Part shown: in pieces, positions 34,898-47,718 of the stretch
How positions within the stretch are numbered: the first letter of the stretch is position 1
How the letters are laid out: every line of letters begins with the position of its first letter
NCBI GenBank assembly: GCA_002794775.1
Contig: NBAY01000076.1
Coordinates: 62,001 to 126,000, forward strand
Source of the DNA: Porodaedalea pini
Taxonomy: Eukaryota > Basidiomycota > Agaricomycetes > Hymenochaetales > Hymenochaetaceae
Length of the DNA: 64,000 nucleotides
Reading direction: 5' to 3'
The notes under the pieces: model-generated
Seen by the model: only the letters and a program-made list of their open reading frames with translations
Database searches by the model: none
Told to the model about the DNA's origin: nothing
Made by a program: the position numbers and the translations under genes

Positions 34898-35860
34898 GTC
34901 GCGAGCCGAAAGCGCCTGGGATGACATTGTAGTCGTATGTCATTTCTTCCATTACAACTTAAAATGTTTACATTGTTTACATTTGATGACAGTGCTAGCA
35001 TGTCGCGGTACGTATATCAGGGTCATCAAGGCTCACCTCGTCCGGAAAGACTTGGACGTTGTATCATAGATGTTACATATATATAGGCTTATGTCTCGAA
35101 CGGATATAGAAGTTAGCATTCTCGGTTCTAGAAGTGAAGGTTATTCTAGTTGCACGTGATTACGACGCGTCGCGTCGCATGCGGAGCTCGTCGTCGGAAC
35201 TTATTTGCTTCTGCTTGTCTTGCCTGGTTTCCCACCGGCCTTTCGTCATACACAAATCTCTAAAATCATAACTGGATACTAACATGTCCTTCACTGTGGT
35301 CGTTAAGCTCGGGAATCCGAAAGAGAGAGAAAGACGTTCGAGTCAAGATCGATCGAAGATATTTTCGCCAGTCCTCTTCGTCGGAGTCTTCGCAATCCGT
35401 TGTTGATGTGGCGTGCGGTCACTTTGCTTCCAAAATCTCTTCTTCCAAAGAAGCAATATGCCCGATACCATTTACTTTGCAATGTCCGCATTTTACTGTA
35501 CGCGTTGAACTGTTTCGACGATACTACGGGAAACAGACGGCTTGTCGGTTCGCTAAGTTTAGCGAGTGCAACTGGCCATCGGTTGCTATAACTAGCACTG
35601 TAACGTCTGCAAAGTGCTCAACGAACCTAACATGGCAGATTTAGAGCCCGGGCGTCTAGTCCAGTCTCTTATAACGCTGGTATGGCTCCTCCTCGCTGCC
35701 GCTGGTGTTTTTCAAAAGCATGCCCGTTGCTATCGGTCAGAAACGTACTTTTCTTCTACCACTATGTTTAATAATGCTTCTGCTCAAAACTATTCCCGCT
35801 GTTTGTTCAGGGAAACTTAGCACTTCCAACCTTCCACTCACCTGTATCTTCAGAATACAC
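34898..35860. other. intergenic with doubtful small ORFs
   Basis: A coding-looking frame runs about 35355-35644 (…VACGHFASKISSSKEAICPIPFTLQCPHF…) without a matching start unless a frame change or unconfirmed intron is assumed after the ATG at 35284. Another, 35632-35820, begins MADLEPGRLVQSL. Neither has a recognisable motif. They may be relics. Confidence 0.25.
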
Positions 35861-36504
35861 ATGTCATCATCGACTAGGCCAACAGAAGTCTCCAATAAAG
35901 GCAAGAACAAGAGGCCTTCTGACAAATTTAAGAAGCAGGGCAGCCCTGACAAAAGCAGCGGATCCTCAGGCTCGTCAGATTCTTTTGAGTTTGTCAATGA
36001 ACCTTACCATTCAGGTAACGACCTTTCATTGATTCGTGTCAGACGCTTAGCTGTTCACCTACCTCCCCTTTTCCCGCTTCTTTTGAAATCCATCCAAGAC
36101 ACGGGTCCTTCCATTGCGTGTATGTCAATCTGTTTTTTTTTTCTCGTTTAGCCGATTGAAATTACAATGCACAGTCTGGAATGATTGAACGGATCATGCG
36201 ATAAGTGTTAGGTGTTAGGTATCACTCGGACTTCAGAAATGGAGAGCGTCTCGAAGGTACGTGCACATCGCTTTTCGCATAGACTCCTAGTCGTGCTAGG
36301 CAGTGAATCGATGGTTATCTACCTTACATATAGCTTGCATGGCGGGTCAATGGGACAAACCTATTCACCAGACCAAGCTCACCCACTGGGACAAATCTGA
36401 GGGTGGCATGAGAAGGCTATGAGGGACGTGGATAAGCTCTCTACAAGCTGTGCAAGGATCGTGGCATCAAGCTCAAGGATGAGTCTAGCTGTGTAATTAT
36501 TTAG
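35861..36504 (+). pseudogene. broken paralogue of the small gene at 60289-60904
   Basis: The first exon (MSSSTRPTEVSNKGKNK… ESSGS-type Ser-rich stretch, then SFEFVNEPYH) parallels the start of the intact copy (…SSGRGTPESYELVNKDSPDHH). The last part encodes LYKLCKDRGIKLKDESSCVII, matching LYNACQERGIKLKNEPTCIVQ of the intact gene. Between them the frame is interrupted: an in-frame TGA near 36399 and two frame changes before the terminal segment. It is convergent with HAP-1, exactly as the intact copy is convergent with HAP-3. Both pairs therefore derive from one duplicated block, and this member has decayed. Confidence 0.6.
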
Positions 36505-36618
36505 AGACGTAAAACTTGAATTGTATTTCTTATCCGCCAAGCACGATCACGTCATTGAATTTATTGTTTTCTTTCTGTCAAGCACAATACGCAAAATACT
36601 CGTGCGCGTTTATAAAAC

Positions 36619-38797
36619 TTACGGCCTCTGATTGACAGGTGGGCGTCCATCCGTGATCAAGTCTGGATCTGGAACGGTGTAGTTCCCGAGACAGTCGAAC
36701 GCGAAGTCAACCTCGCCAAGCCGAGTCTGCATTGCGCTTATGAACGTGCTCAGAGGGCAAAGACCATTCTTGTCCTCTGAGCATCCGCTGATGCCTGTGA
36801 GCGGAACTACAGCGTCATTAAGCAGCCATCGGATTTGATTCGGTTCCGAAGATGCGGGACAGGACATGACCTGCCCGACGACCTGCGAAGCGAACGGCGC
36901 GACCTGGTTTACAAAGTACGTCTTCGTGGCAAGTGAATGTTTCATGACGCAGTGCGAATGTATGAACTGTCGTACCTGATGTTCCGGGATATAATCGGGA
37001 GGCAATGGCCCATTAGCAGCCAAGGAAGTGAAGTTCAAGGCTACGACGACTGAAAGAATCATTTAGCTATATATATCCCATGTAAAGATTATAGATAATC
37101 CATACCAGAAGCAATGGCATTATCGTGAGTCGCATCAACGTATATAGGCTGATCGAGAGGAAAGGTAACGTTACTGTCCGTGATCGTAGCGTTCGTCGAA
37201 GTATTATGGACAGCAATCGGTGTCTGCGTGAGGCGTGCAACAAGCTCTTGAACATAGCCAATACCGAAGGCTGAAGTGGTTGGATTTCCAGGTCCGTCTG
37301 CATACCAGAAAGTGAGGTCTACACGATCCTGAAGGTCAATAACAATTAAGGAATTAGAAAGTGAAGGTCAGTTTACCGAGGAAGTACTCAAATCCGTTCC
37401 ACTCTTCCCGCGTAAAGAGATCGCAGAATGCAGACGTCCCAAGAGCAATGGTCTGAAAGTGTAATGAATAAATAGATGCTGAGTAAGGTTCATAGATCCT
37501 GACGCTCACCTCGTATGCGCACAGCTCTTGCATACTCAATACATCCGATATGGTAAGATTTACCCCTTCAATCTGCGGAGCGAGACGACCGAGGGCGTCT
37601 TGAAGGTAGATATCGCGCCATTTATCCGTCATCATCGATGCAATGTCGCTGATGTTCGCTTTATTTCGATTCTCGCAGTTCGGTGCCAAAGTGTTGTTGA
37701 ATCCGCTACTCTCAATTGTGATCACCTGTCGGTAGTCCGTCTGGTAGTCCGGAACACCGAAGAAGCCAGCTGCGAAGTTCAGACTGTTATCCTAGGTCAG
37801 CCTAGTGTTACATAGTGCTAAGTAAAGAGCGCACGCAGATTGCACCATTCGCTCCTCTGACGTGGTACGGAAGACAGGGAGCTCAGTGAAGTTCTTTAAG
37901 AGCTCCCCGTATTTTAAACGGAACGAAACGCCGAGGTCGAACCTGAAGAATATGAGTAAGAACAAGTCGCGTGTACATCAAGGATACTCACAGCTGCTGG
38001 CGTCCGAATGGCGTCAAGATTTCAGCTCCAAGCTTCAATACAGAGATAAATAAGTCATTGTCAAGAGGCCATCAAAAAGAAAGGGGTACTATTGCATGAA
38101 AGCTCACCTTATATGTCCAGGTATTGAGAAATGTGAGATTTCCGGTAGCTGTAAAACCGGTACCAAAGACAGTCGCGTTGTGCAACTTTGTAGCAAAAGC
38201 AGCAGGAAGCGAGCCAGAAGTCGGGTATCTTGCGCCTTACGAAGAAGTTAGATACGGCCTCCAGAATGTCTTTGAAGAATCACGAAGAATTCTATGCCTT
38301 ACCATGACGGTGGAGTAGATGGACTTGTGTCAGCTCACATCCCTCGGGGATGAGCATACTAGCTTCAGGAAGACCCAGCGAGTCGATGGAAAACATTGGT
38401 GCGAGGTTTCCAAAAGCGCGAAGTATATCGAATGAGGACTTATTATCGAACGTTGATGGATTCAGGAGCGGGGGAGCATCCGCAACCTTCGGTACAGAGG
38501 TTGCAGTAGCAAGAAGCTCGGCTTCATCGCCAGCTACAAAAGGGCATTATGAACTTGAGTATTGCGAAACACCATGATGGACGTACTAGGCGTTGGCCCA
38601 GCAAATCCCACCACTGATGCCGCAGGAAAGAACGAATCAAACTCGGACGCCGCATTAGTGGCGTTTATAACCGGAAAGACGGCACTGGTTGTCTCTCCAG
38701 CAAAGGAAGACGCCTGGAATGCAGCACGCTCTATCCATCGGACAGCAGACACGGATGGCAGGAGCGCCAAAAGCAGAGTGATATTCTTGGTAGACAT
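36619..38797 (-). CDS. histidine acid phosphatase HAP-1 (phytase/acid phosphatase superfamily), secreted
   Basis: Ten exons give a protein of about 560 aa. A short signal peptide (MSTKNITLLLALLPSVSA) is followed by a long N-terminal region, then the catalytic RHG-ARYP (split by an intron after RHG) and the C-terminal His-Asp proton donor in DATHDNAIA. These two motifs define the histidine acid phosphatase clan: a phosphohistidine intermediate forms on the RHG His. The length exceeds typical 440-aa phytases and matches the longer basidiomycete HAP branch annotated as phosphoglycerate-mutase-like; phytate or another phosphomonoester could be the substrate. Many Asn-x-Ser/Thr sites fit secretion. 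Its first and last exons are nearly identical to HAP-3. Confidence 0.92.
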
Positions 38798-38848
38798 TGC
38801 TCAAACAGCATAGGGTCACGATCCGAGGACTATAGTGATGATATTTTG

Positions 38849-38855
38849 TTTTATA
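38849..38855 (-). promoter_or_regulatory. TATA box of HAP-1
   Basis: TATAAAA on the minus strand, about 52 bp upstream of the HAP-1 start codon. Confidence 0.55.
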
Positions 38856-39421
38856 TCGTTAGCCTGAACTTTGAGTTGAAGAAGGCTTCGACGCGATACG
38901 AGCCCCGCGCCGGGTCGGACCCGGGGTAGTCTGGTATGAACCTAGGTGTGAGCATCTAACTCTTCCTTTCACGAGGCACATGCCTGTCAAATATCTGTAC
39001 CATGCGTAAGGCGGTAGCTGTGGTAGAGAGGTCGAGCGCTTCGTCCCAATAGAAATGAGTTCAGATCGAACGTGCGCTGGGCACAAACACTCTTCTCGAA
39101 TCCTTTTCGAGTCGTAATTCAAGCAAACAAGCTCTATAAACACGCCTCGCACTTCGCATTTTCTCCCAATGCAGTGAGCTCAAATAAGATGGCTCGGATG
39201 GTTCTATCACTGGGATGAACGTACCTCAGCTCTCAGGCTATATCTTTTCTTCTTTTGCGAGTTTGATTTCGAGAAGCCAGGCTTATGCTTACCGTAAGCG
39301 AGTAAATTCAGCATCTCTCTTTGAAATTACCCGTGAGTCGTCTTTCATGTCGAAAATGCATAGTTGACTCAGGTTTGGCGCGCTCAAAATCGTCCGAGTC
39401 ACAGAGAGGTGCTGCGCACTA
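38856..39421. other. intergenic upstream of HAP-1
   Basis: No gene seen between the HAP-1 promoter and the inverted-repeat element. Confidence 0.35.
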
Positions 39422-39977
39422 CAGTTGGGCGCGGCATGAAGCATCAACTCTGCCTGGCCCGGAGTTTTGAGTTTTAGAGTCTGGGAATTTTTTTTCTGTA
39501 ATACAAGTAAGGAAAAGACTCATGAATCCGTGGTTTTTGATCTCCCATCAATTGTGTCACTTTTTTCTGAGAAAAAAATACCTAAAAATTCAAATAAAAA
39601 ATAAAGGCTAAGCCCTCAAGCTTACCTTGCTCCTCCCATCATCTTATCCGGCAAAATCCTGACAGTAAAGGGGTTAAAGAAGCTCTTCAGCTATTAGTAA
39701 ATAAAATGATTGGCGCTTAATTATGTAATGTTTCCTTTCTTGGATGTATTAAGTAATAAACAAAATTGATTTTTTATTTATTTGAATATTTGTGTCAGTT
39801 TTTGGTGAAAGAATTTTCAATCCTCAGAATAAAAAATATATGACATGCAAGTTCTATACATATGCATTACAGCTACCCATATAACTAGTTTACAGTGCTA
39901 AAAAAGGTATATTGACGAAGGAGATAGGTTTGGAAATTCACGCGTTTTGAGTTGCCGGTTTATGCCGCGCCCAACTG
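39422..39977. mobile_element. MITE-like element with TA target duplication (556 bp)
   Basis: Terminal inverted repeats begin CAGTTGGGCGCGGCAT and match at 18 of 19 positions; TA dinucleotides flank both ends (39420-39421 and 39978-39979). The interior is AT-rich and non-coding. Size, TA duplication and CAGT-type ends fit a non-autonomous Tc1/mariner-superfamily element. Its ends differ from those of the pogo-like element at 7221, so a different transposase would have moved it. Confidence 0.8.
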
Positions 39978-40148
39978 TAGCACGAACCTTTCTGCACGTG
40001 CTGACGCGACGCGACGAGCCGGAAACTGCCGACAAGGTAAAACGCGTCTAACTTGACCTTACTTCAGACCACAACAGCACCAGCACCGCTAGTCTATTAT
40101 TTCCTTATTTTACTTTACAAGCCATCATAATCAAATTTACAAACCAAC

Positions 40149-41328
40149 ATGAAGCTTTCAGCCTCCTTGGTCGTCCTCAGCATCGTATTCGGTGTCAACT
40201 GCGCCGTCGCGCCCGATCGTCCTCGGCATCACGGTGGCAGCTCGCATAGGACTGCCATAGCAAGCGCGAGACCAAGCAACAACGTCAATCGCAAGCACCA
40301 TCATGGATCTATGTCTAGCGCTCGCTCTAGAAATGGAACTTCCGACTTTCTACGCCATCCGTCAAGCATGGACTTCTACGCAAACTCCACCGACTCAACC
40401 TCAGTGGCACCTCAGCGATCAGAAAGCACTCCAACAAAGATTCACCGCCGGTACAGAAGAGGCTTATCTTCCACTGGAGACCATAGATCTTCAAGCCTGA
40501 AGGCGTCAACACACATGCATGGTGAAGTCGATTCTGCGTCTCGAACGGCTCCTGGTGTCGGGAACGCTCAGGTCAAGAGCTCAATCAAGACGAAGATCGA
40601 GAAACGTTCTCCTGAGAATGCTCAGTCTCTCAACCTGGCTCCGACTCCTGCACCGACCTCAAGCGGATCTTCGGATACGATCGTACACATTAACGACGAG
40701 AATGATTTTGCGCTGTTGCTCCCCAAAAACCCAGGCGGTGAGCTCAATTTATGCATATTCCTTTAGACTTGCTTATTCAGTTCCTTTGAATAGAGCTTAT
40801 TTCCGACGCTGAGGTAGATGGGATCGCGTTCTGCACATCAGATGGCTGTTCGAACACTCTTCCTGGAGGGTTTATCACCGCAGCTGCTGTGACGAGAGCT
40901 CCGGACAACAGCTCTTGGATACAGGTACTATTTTCTTTTGTTCATATTCGCTCCGCCATCTGATGGGTTTTTTTTTTTTTCACACTCAGGTTACGGGATG
41001 CATCAACCCAACGAAGACTACGCTTTCAACATCGGACGACGGCGGACAATTCGACGTTCGTTTTCCCAACGGCGCCCAGTGCTCCTTCGGAGGCTACGGA
41101 GCGAGCTTTATTGAGCAGTAAGCAGCTCACGAAGTATTGGCCACTCAATCTGACTCGCTGAATGTCACTCTTCACAGGGTCGAGCCGTCTGCAAACCGGT
41201 TCTGTCTCCGATGCTGCGCCAACGAGAATGACCAGACGAACTGCAACTCGCACCAGGATCGTGCTGGGTGTCCCGTTGCCATCCCAGGCGTCTACGACTT
41301 TCCAGACAAGGGTGTGTCTTGTGCTTGA
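40149..41328 (+). CDS. conserved secreted cysteine-rich protein, function unknown
   Basis: Four exons. A signal peptide (residues 1 to about 18, ending NCAVA) is followed by a roughly 150-residue His/Arg/Ser-rich, probably disordered region with KR/RR sites that could be processed. The conserved C-terminal domain then reads DFALLLPK, AEVDGIAFCTSDGC, PGGFITAAAV, SWIQVTGCINPTK, GGQFDVRFPNGAQCSFGGYGASFIEQVEP, FCLRCCANENDQTNCNSHQDRAGC and DFPDKGVSCA. About ten cysteines suggest a disulfide-stabilised extracellular fold. I recall this domain from many Agaricomycete secretomes but know no assigned function. Confidence 0.82.
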
Positions 41329-41712
41329 TGTTGTGACCGAGGGCATATTTGTTGGCTACCTGTTTCTTTATTTTGCTTCACATTCGATTCTTTGCTACTA
41401 TCCCTATAACAGTATACCCTTGCACGCACACCTTCATACCCTTCACTACCTTGTATAGACTATTTAGACGTATAACTCTCCATCCACTAGACACAACTGT
41501 TAAATTTACGCACTTGTCTGCGTAGATTTTCCAATTTCACTCAAGAAATGGTGGAAAAAGAACCCGGCCGGTTATAGCCGGTTCGTCGTCGACGCGTCAA
41601 CACGTTTGTGCTCTGTTTGCCCACGACGGCGGCTGCTATCACTGCGTAGGCGGACACAACCAGGCCGTCCAACGACACTGGTGTTATAAGTCCGAAGACG
41701 TTGATAGCATAC
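41329..41712. other. intergenic
   Basis: No gene seen; 3' region of the Cys-rich gene and promoter of the GH5 gene. Confidence 0.4.
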
Positions 41713-44689
41713 ATGGACGCGTCTTACATCCTCGTGGAGGATACTTCCAGCACGTCTGAACCGTCGCGCTCAACCGTATGTTAGCTGTTCTGGTCATCAT
41801 TTGCGCTCGCGAAAGCTGATCCATGGTTATTCAGAGTGCATCACACTCTTTCACGGATATCCAATATCCCCCTTCTTACGCCCATGACTGGCGCAAAAGT
41901 ACGACAGGCGGTCTGCGGATAAGCGGAAGGCATTTCGTCGACAAGTACGGGAGGGTATGCGGCCTGCGCGGCGTGAACTTGTCTGGAGCTTGTAAAACGT
42001 GAGCAGCATCTTAAAGAAGATATACTAGAGGGTAGCTTTCTGATGGCGTTGTGAATGAAGGCCTACCAATGATGATAATGCTACGTTTCCCGAGAGACAT
42101 GAGCACGTCACTTTTGTCGACAGACCATTCCCGCTCGAGGAAGCGCCGGATCACTTTGCGAGGCTGAGGAGATGGGGATTGACTTTTAGTGCGTAGCTGG
42201 TACATTTCTGTTTTGAATCGAAAAATTTCCTGATTGGTACCAGTCAGATTTCTCGTTACTTGGGAGGCGATAGAGCACACTGCACCGTATGTTTTCTAAT
42301 ACATCACATATTTGACCTTCCATCTAACCCAGTTCCAGAGGTGTCTACGACTACGAATACCTAGAGTACCTCAAAGCGATCCTCTCTCTTCTCCCGCGAT
42401 TCGGGCTTGTCGCCTTCGTCGAGATGCATCAAGACGTCTGGTCACGGTACACAGGCGGGTCAGGCGCGCCCGCGTGGACGGTCGCCGCGGTCGGACTCGA
42501 CATCCACAAGATCGAAGACGCGGGTGCTGCATGGCTGAAGGGCGTACGCGGTGGCGGGCACGCCGAGGAAGAGCGCGGGTTGTGGCCGTGCGGGTACCAA
42601 AAACTCGCGGCGGCGACGGTTGCGACGTGCTTCTGGGCGGGCGATGCGTTTGCGCCGAAGTTAATGGTGGAGGGTGTGCCGGTGCAGAGATACCTGCAGG
42701 AGAGGTACTTGAAGGCGTGGGAGGTGCTGGCGAGAGCTGTTGGTAGATTGGAGGGTGTGATTGGATTTCAGGTAGGAAATCTGAAGGAGTTACGTTTGCT
42801 TTCGATAGCTGCTGATTGATAGGTCTATAGATGATGAACGAGCCTCATAGAGGTTATATCGATGTCCCTTCCATGCATTCATTCGACTACAACACTGATC
42901 TTCACCTGGCTCACGTCCGTAAGTTTCTTATCCGATATATTACCTCACCGACTTTCTAAATCTTTTTGCAGCCTCTCCCTTGCAGTCCTTTGCACTCGGT
43001 GCAGGACATGCACAAAACGTCCCTCACTACACGCGTTCCTTCCCCATGCCCACTAAGCTGACAAGTTTTGAGCTGCTGAACGTCGAGGAGATCAGCGTCT
43101 GGCGAAAGGATGGACCGACGGGTGGGGCTTGCCTATGGGAGATGCATGGCGTCTGGGGCTGGGACAAGCGCAAGAACGAGGCTATCGCGCTCCGGGAGAG
43201 CTACTTCGCGAAGCACCCAATGACAGATAAGAAGGTTGGTATAGTTCTTGTTTCATTGGATTTCGACTGGATCTGATGGTCCACGTATGGTTGCTGTGCA
43301 GGTGGACTGGTATACCGACTTCTACTACCCGTTGACTTTGAAGTGGGCCGAGACGGTCCGTGCAGTGTCGTCCTCTGACAAGATAGTCTTTTTGGAACCG
43401 ATTCCTAACGAGGTAGGTTCACTTGCTTAGATGCCGAACGTCTGACTTATTGTGTGGCGCAAAGTTCTGTCCATCCTCTTGGACTGTTGACTGTCGACCG
43501 TCCAACATGGTTTTCGCGCCTCATTGGTGAGTCGTTCAAATTCATTCTTTGGTTTGCCTTTTCCTCACACAAGACTTAAGGTACGATCTGAACGCCTTGT
43601 TCAAGAAGGCGTTTGGAGATTTCTCCGTCAACGTGCAAGGTCTCTCTCGAGTGAGTCAGACTCAGACTGTCACGTTTCGTATGTCGAACTTCGAGCTGAT
43701 AGCTTCATGCAGGGCATGTTCCCACTCAAAGCCTTCTACTGGGGCCAGGCTGGTGTTCGGGAGAATTTCTCCCTGCAGATGAGAAATATCGCCGAGGCTG
43801 GCTACAAGGCTCTTGGCGAGACACCAGTCATCATTGGCGAATGTGGTGTTCCAATGGATCTGAAGTAAGGCTTGGTGTGCTTCTTTGACTTCTTGCATTG
43901 AAGTTACTCATGTGCCCAAAGTCAAGGGGAAGCGTTCAAGACGAATGACTTTACATGGCAAGCTAAGATGATGGACGCGATGATCACCGGCTTGGAGCAC
44001 AGTCTTATCGGTTACACGTGTGTAGTCTTCCTCTCATATATTTCTACGATATTTACACCTATGGCGATTACAGGCTTTGGAATTACAACCCGGACAACGA
44101 TGATAGGCATGGCGACTATTGGAACGGCGAGAACTTCTCATGGTTCAGTCGTAGCCGGGCGTATGCGAAGTCGAGCCTCGACCAGACGGCAGCAAGTCTG
44201 GACGAAGGCGGACGGATCCTGCGCGCTGTCGTCAGACCGTATCCCGCAAAAACAGCCGGGATTCCCTTGAAGTTTGACTACGAGATGAACACCGGCCGAT
44301 TCGAGTTTGAGTGGGCCATCCCCTCCTCGTCTTCGTCTTCGTCGGCCTCGTCCTCGCATTCAATATTGCCTCCGCTTGATAGCGTAGGCCATAAGCTCAC
44401 ATCAAACGAGACAGAAATTTTCGTTCCGTCGCTGCTAGCGCATGGGCGGAAAGTGATTGTCCGAGGACTTGCTGCAGGCGACGAGTACGATTACCACGAG
44501 CCGCTGCAGACGCTTACTATCCGTACACTGGATGATACGCCGGGGACTATACATCACATTATCGTCACCCTTGATCCGCCGCTTTCTAGCGAGTTTGTGG
44601 TCAATACATTCTGGAGTGACTTCGGGACTGGGATATCTACAGCAGTAGCTGCATTACTTGCTATTTTGGTGTATTTATTCCTTGCTTAG
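41713..44689 (+). CDS. GH5 steryl-beta-glucosidase / glucosylceramidase (EGCrP-like)
   Basis: A long gene with many short introns. The conserved order is RGVNLSGA, a VTWEAIEH segment, VEMHQDVWSRYTGGSGAPAW, the acid/base Glu in MMNEPHRGYID, GLACLWEMHGVWGWD-like Trp-rich segment (CLWEMHGVWGWDKRK), and the nucleophile Glu in VIIGECGVPMD. This is the pattern of fungal GH5_12 enzymes related to Cryptococcus EGCrP1/EGCrP2 (Sgl1), which remove glucose from glucosylceramide or ergosteryl glucoside. The C terminus has a Ser-rich linker and ends in a hydrophobic segment (about the last 20 residues, …STAVAALLAILVYLFLA), suggesting tail anchoring in an internal membrane. No N-terminal signal peptide. Which lipid is the substrate cannot be told from sequence. 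Confidence 0.9.
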
Positions 44690-44860
44690 CATATAGACAT
44701 CCTAGGAGGACTTTTTAAATCCTTGCGTACACTTTTGATCTTTAGGGCGGACAAGTATTTGATTTCTATATCAGGCAGCCATGAGTGGCGCCGCGATCGA
44801 CGCACATGCGTCGAGAGTCCGATTCACGCTTTCTCCCTCCACTTCTCTTCAGACCTCAGA

Positions 44861-46795
44861 ATGTCAAGCATGGATGTTGACGTGCAAGATGTGCTCATTG
44901 AAGACGTTGTTCCGGTGCCACCACAAGTCGAGCCATCAGTAAAGGCGGAGGGGAAGAAGCCTATGTTCGTCCGCGTCGACGATGCGCATCCTTTCGATTT
45001 GGAGGCGTATAACGCAAGCTACAGCAGTGAGCTCGATATAGAACCAAAGATCCTCAAAGCATTCTCAGCAGGAAATAACAGATCGAACAGCAGTCTCCCG
45101 GCTTTTACACGTCCTGGAGTACTGTCCGTCGCTTGCGAGTGCGGCGTTCCAACTTGCTGTGCAACGCATAAAGGCGGGCCGCGACGCGTCGCTCTACCAA
45201 AATGCAGTGAACTTGTACAACTTGACCCTGCCTGAGGGCGTAGACAAAGAAGAGGTCGATGCGGAGTGGGTAGAGAAAGTGACGGCGAGCAATACGAGCG
45301 AGCGGAACAAGCTGGAGGTCGAGCTTAAGACATATACGAGTAATATGATTAAGGAGAGCATCCGAGTGAGCTCAAAAGAGTCTTTCATGCCCCGAGTGAC
45401 CTCTAATCGATGTTGTGTTAGATGGCACATCGAGACCTTGGAAACTTTTATAGGGCGGTCGGTGATGATGGTGCTGCGCTTAAGCATTATACGAAATCAC
45501 GCGAATTCTGTACTGCCAGCCAACATGTTCTTGACATGTGTCTATCGGTCCTCGAGGTTTGCCTCTTCTATATGTGTACTTTTCTTCCTCTCGACTAAGG
45601 CTCCTTCTATAGCTTCTCATCGAGCAGCGAAACTACTCGCACATCACCACTTACGTCTTCAAAGCCGACGCAGCACTTGACGTCGCTACCACCGGTGCGT
45701 CTAGCTCGGGAGGGTCTCAACCCTCTGGACCCACGCAGTTGCACAAGAAGTCAGGTGCAGCAGCGCCCTCTGCGGAAAGGGAGAAGGTCCAGACGAAGCT
45801 CGACGTCGCCACGGCGCTCGCGAACCTTGGGCAGGGGAACTACGAGCGTGCTGCGGTGACCTTCCTGAAGCTTGGCCCTCCGAAGACATTGGAAGACTGG
45901 AACGGAAAGGTGCGCTCGCGATGCTCGGATAACGGTGCTTCTTTTTGTGCTGACTGGATATGATCTGCTAGATTATCACTCCGTCCGACATTGCTATCTA
46001 CGGCACGCTCTGTGCTCTAGCGACGATGACGCGCGGCGCGATCACTGCGCAGCTCCTCGAAAGCCAAGTATTCGCTATTTATCTCGAACACGAGCCATAT
46101 GTCCGCGAACTCGTGAACGCATATATGGGCAGCAAGTTCAAGAACGTGCTTGAGCTCCTCGATAAATACTCAGTGTGTTCTGCTCTTCTCTTCTACTCAT
46201 AAGACTCGCCATCCTCTTAACCCCTTTTTCTATTAAGTCCCGCCATTCCCTGGACATTCACATCGGCGCACACATCCACGACCTAACGAATCTCATCCGC
46301 GACCGTGCGCTCGTACTTTACTTCCAGCCCTTCGCAACCGTCAAGCTGCGGAAGATGGCTGCGGCGTTTGGGCTGCCCATGGACGAGCTTGAGAAGCTCG
46401 TCGTCGGTCTCATCCAGAGCGGCAGCATTAAGGGCCGCGTGGACAGTCGTAACAAGGTGCGTGCGCGACGGCTTTCTTTCCAAAAAGCTAGGGGATCATT
46501 CATGACTTGTGTTGCTCAGATCTTGAAAGCGAGTGTCATCGACCAGCGCGCAGCGCTGTTCACACGTGCGGCACAGGCTGGTGCTCAAATCCAGGCGACG
46601 AACCGCAAGCTGCTACTTCGCATGCGATTGTGAGCCCTTCTCTCCCTTTTCTTCCTAGTGAATTGATTGACAATTGTTTCAATTCTTAGACAAGAGGCGG
46701 ACCTTGTCGTCAGACCGCCAAAAAGTCAGAACCAGAACCAATTGATGGGTATGACGGGGTCTTTCAATCTAGACAATGGCATTGAGGTGCAGTAA
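44861..46795 (+). CDS. CSN1: COP9 signalosome subunit 1 (PCI domain)
   Basis: A multi-exon gene. Features typical of CSN1/GPS1: [10 protein letters not shown] near the N terminus, [98 protein letters not shown] (helical repeats), and a C-terminal PCI winged helix including [47 protein letters not shown]. The COP9 signalosome removes NEDD8 from cullins and so tunes SCF ubiquitin ligases. A Ser/Gly/Gln-rich insert (about 45690-45790) separates the repeats. The second exon was read in a different frame from the longest open frame, because only that restores the family pattern. Confidence 0.92.
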
Positions 46796-47228
46796 TCTTA
46801 AAATGCATGGCATTAACATCAAATGCGAGAATTGTTGTTGTGTAAGCATGAATATAATAATTGATGAACAATCTCTGCTGTAATTGAGTTGTTACTCGGC
46901 CAAACTCTGAAGATGTTGGTAGATGCTGAAAAATCCAATAGGTACCCCGGAAGCAGATGTCGTTCAATTGGCAAATCGTTCTAAATGACTCTCATATGTC
47001 GAGCGAGCGAAATATTCTTTTATCCTACCAGAATAAACTTCAAGCACGAAGCATCGCGTATCGCATAATAACCTCATCAGTATGAAAGATTTGAGTACTC
47101 GCGGGCATATATGATAGGAAACGGGCGAAAGAAAGGACAGGCCATGGTTATACAGATGCAGCTACACAACATGGAATAACCCGTCCAGACAAGCAAGCAT
47201 ACGAGCGTCAAGGCAACATGCGACCTGT
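46796..47228. other. intergenic between convergent genes
   Basis: 3' regions of CSN1 and eL34. No gene seen. Confidence 0.45.
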
Positions 47229-47718
47229 CTACTTACGGCCGGGCTTCTGTTGCTGCTTGATGACCTTCTTCACGATCTTCGCCTCCTCGACGAGGAATGC
47301 ACGCATGATGCTGAGAACACCAGATATATCAGATTAGATAGATTCGAATGGTGAAGGGGAAGAGAAAGAGGGTGCGTACCGCGACTTAACGCAGTCACCG
47401 CATCGTGAGCCGCCGTACGCGCGGCGCACGGTCTTGACACGCTTCGAGACAGTTGCGTATTGGCGAGGGCGAAGGGCAGGGATCTACTCATAAACCATCA
47501 GAGTATAAATGCACACGTTATAAACAAGGACCTTCTGCAAAACAGAAAATAGAACGTACACCAGGGAGAGCAATCCCGCAGTCGCCGCACTTGGGCGCAG
47601 TTCCGGGCTTTTTGAGGTGGTGGTACACGAGCTTGCCACCAGGCGTCTTGACGATGCGCCGCCTGTTGGAGCTCGTGTTGTATGGAGTGCGCTTGCGGAT
47701 CGTTACGCGTTGGGCCAT
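47229..47718 (-). CDS. RPL34: 60S ribosomal protein eL34
   Basis: Three exons. MAQRVTIRKRTPYNTSSNRRRIVKTPGGKLVYHHLKKPGTAPKCGDCGIALPG, then IPALRPRQYATVSKRVKTVRRAYGGSRCGDCVKSR, then IMRAFLVEEAKIVKKVIKQQQKPGRK. The CGDC…CGDC zinc-binding cysteines and the basic character are diagnostic of eukaryotic L34e. Length of about 117 aa is normal. Upstream there is a short pyrimidine-rich leader. Confidence 0.96.
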
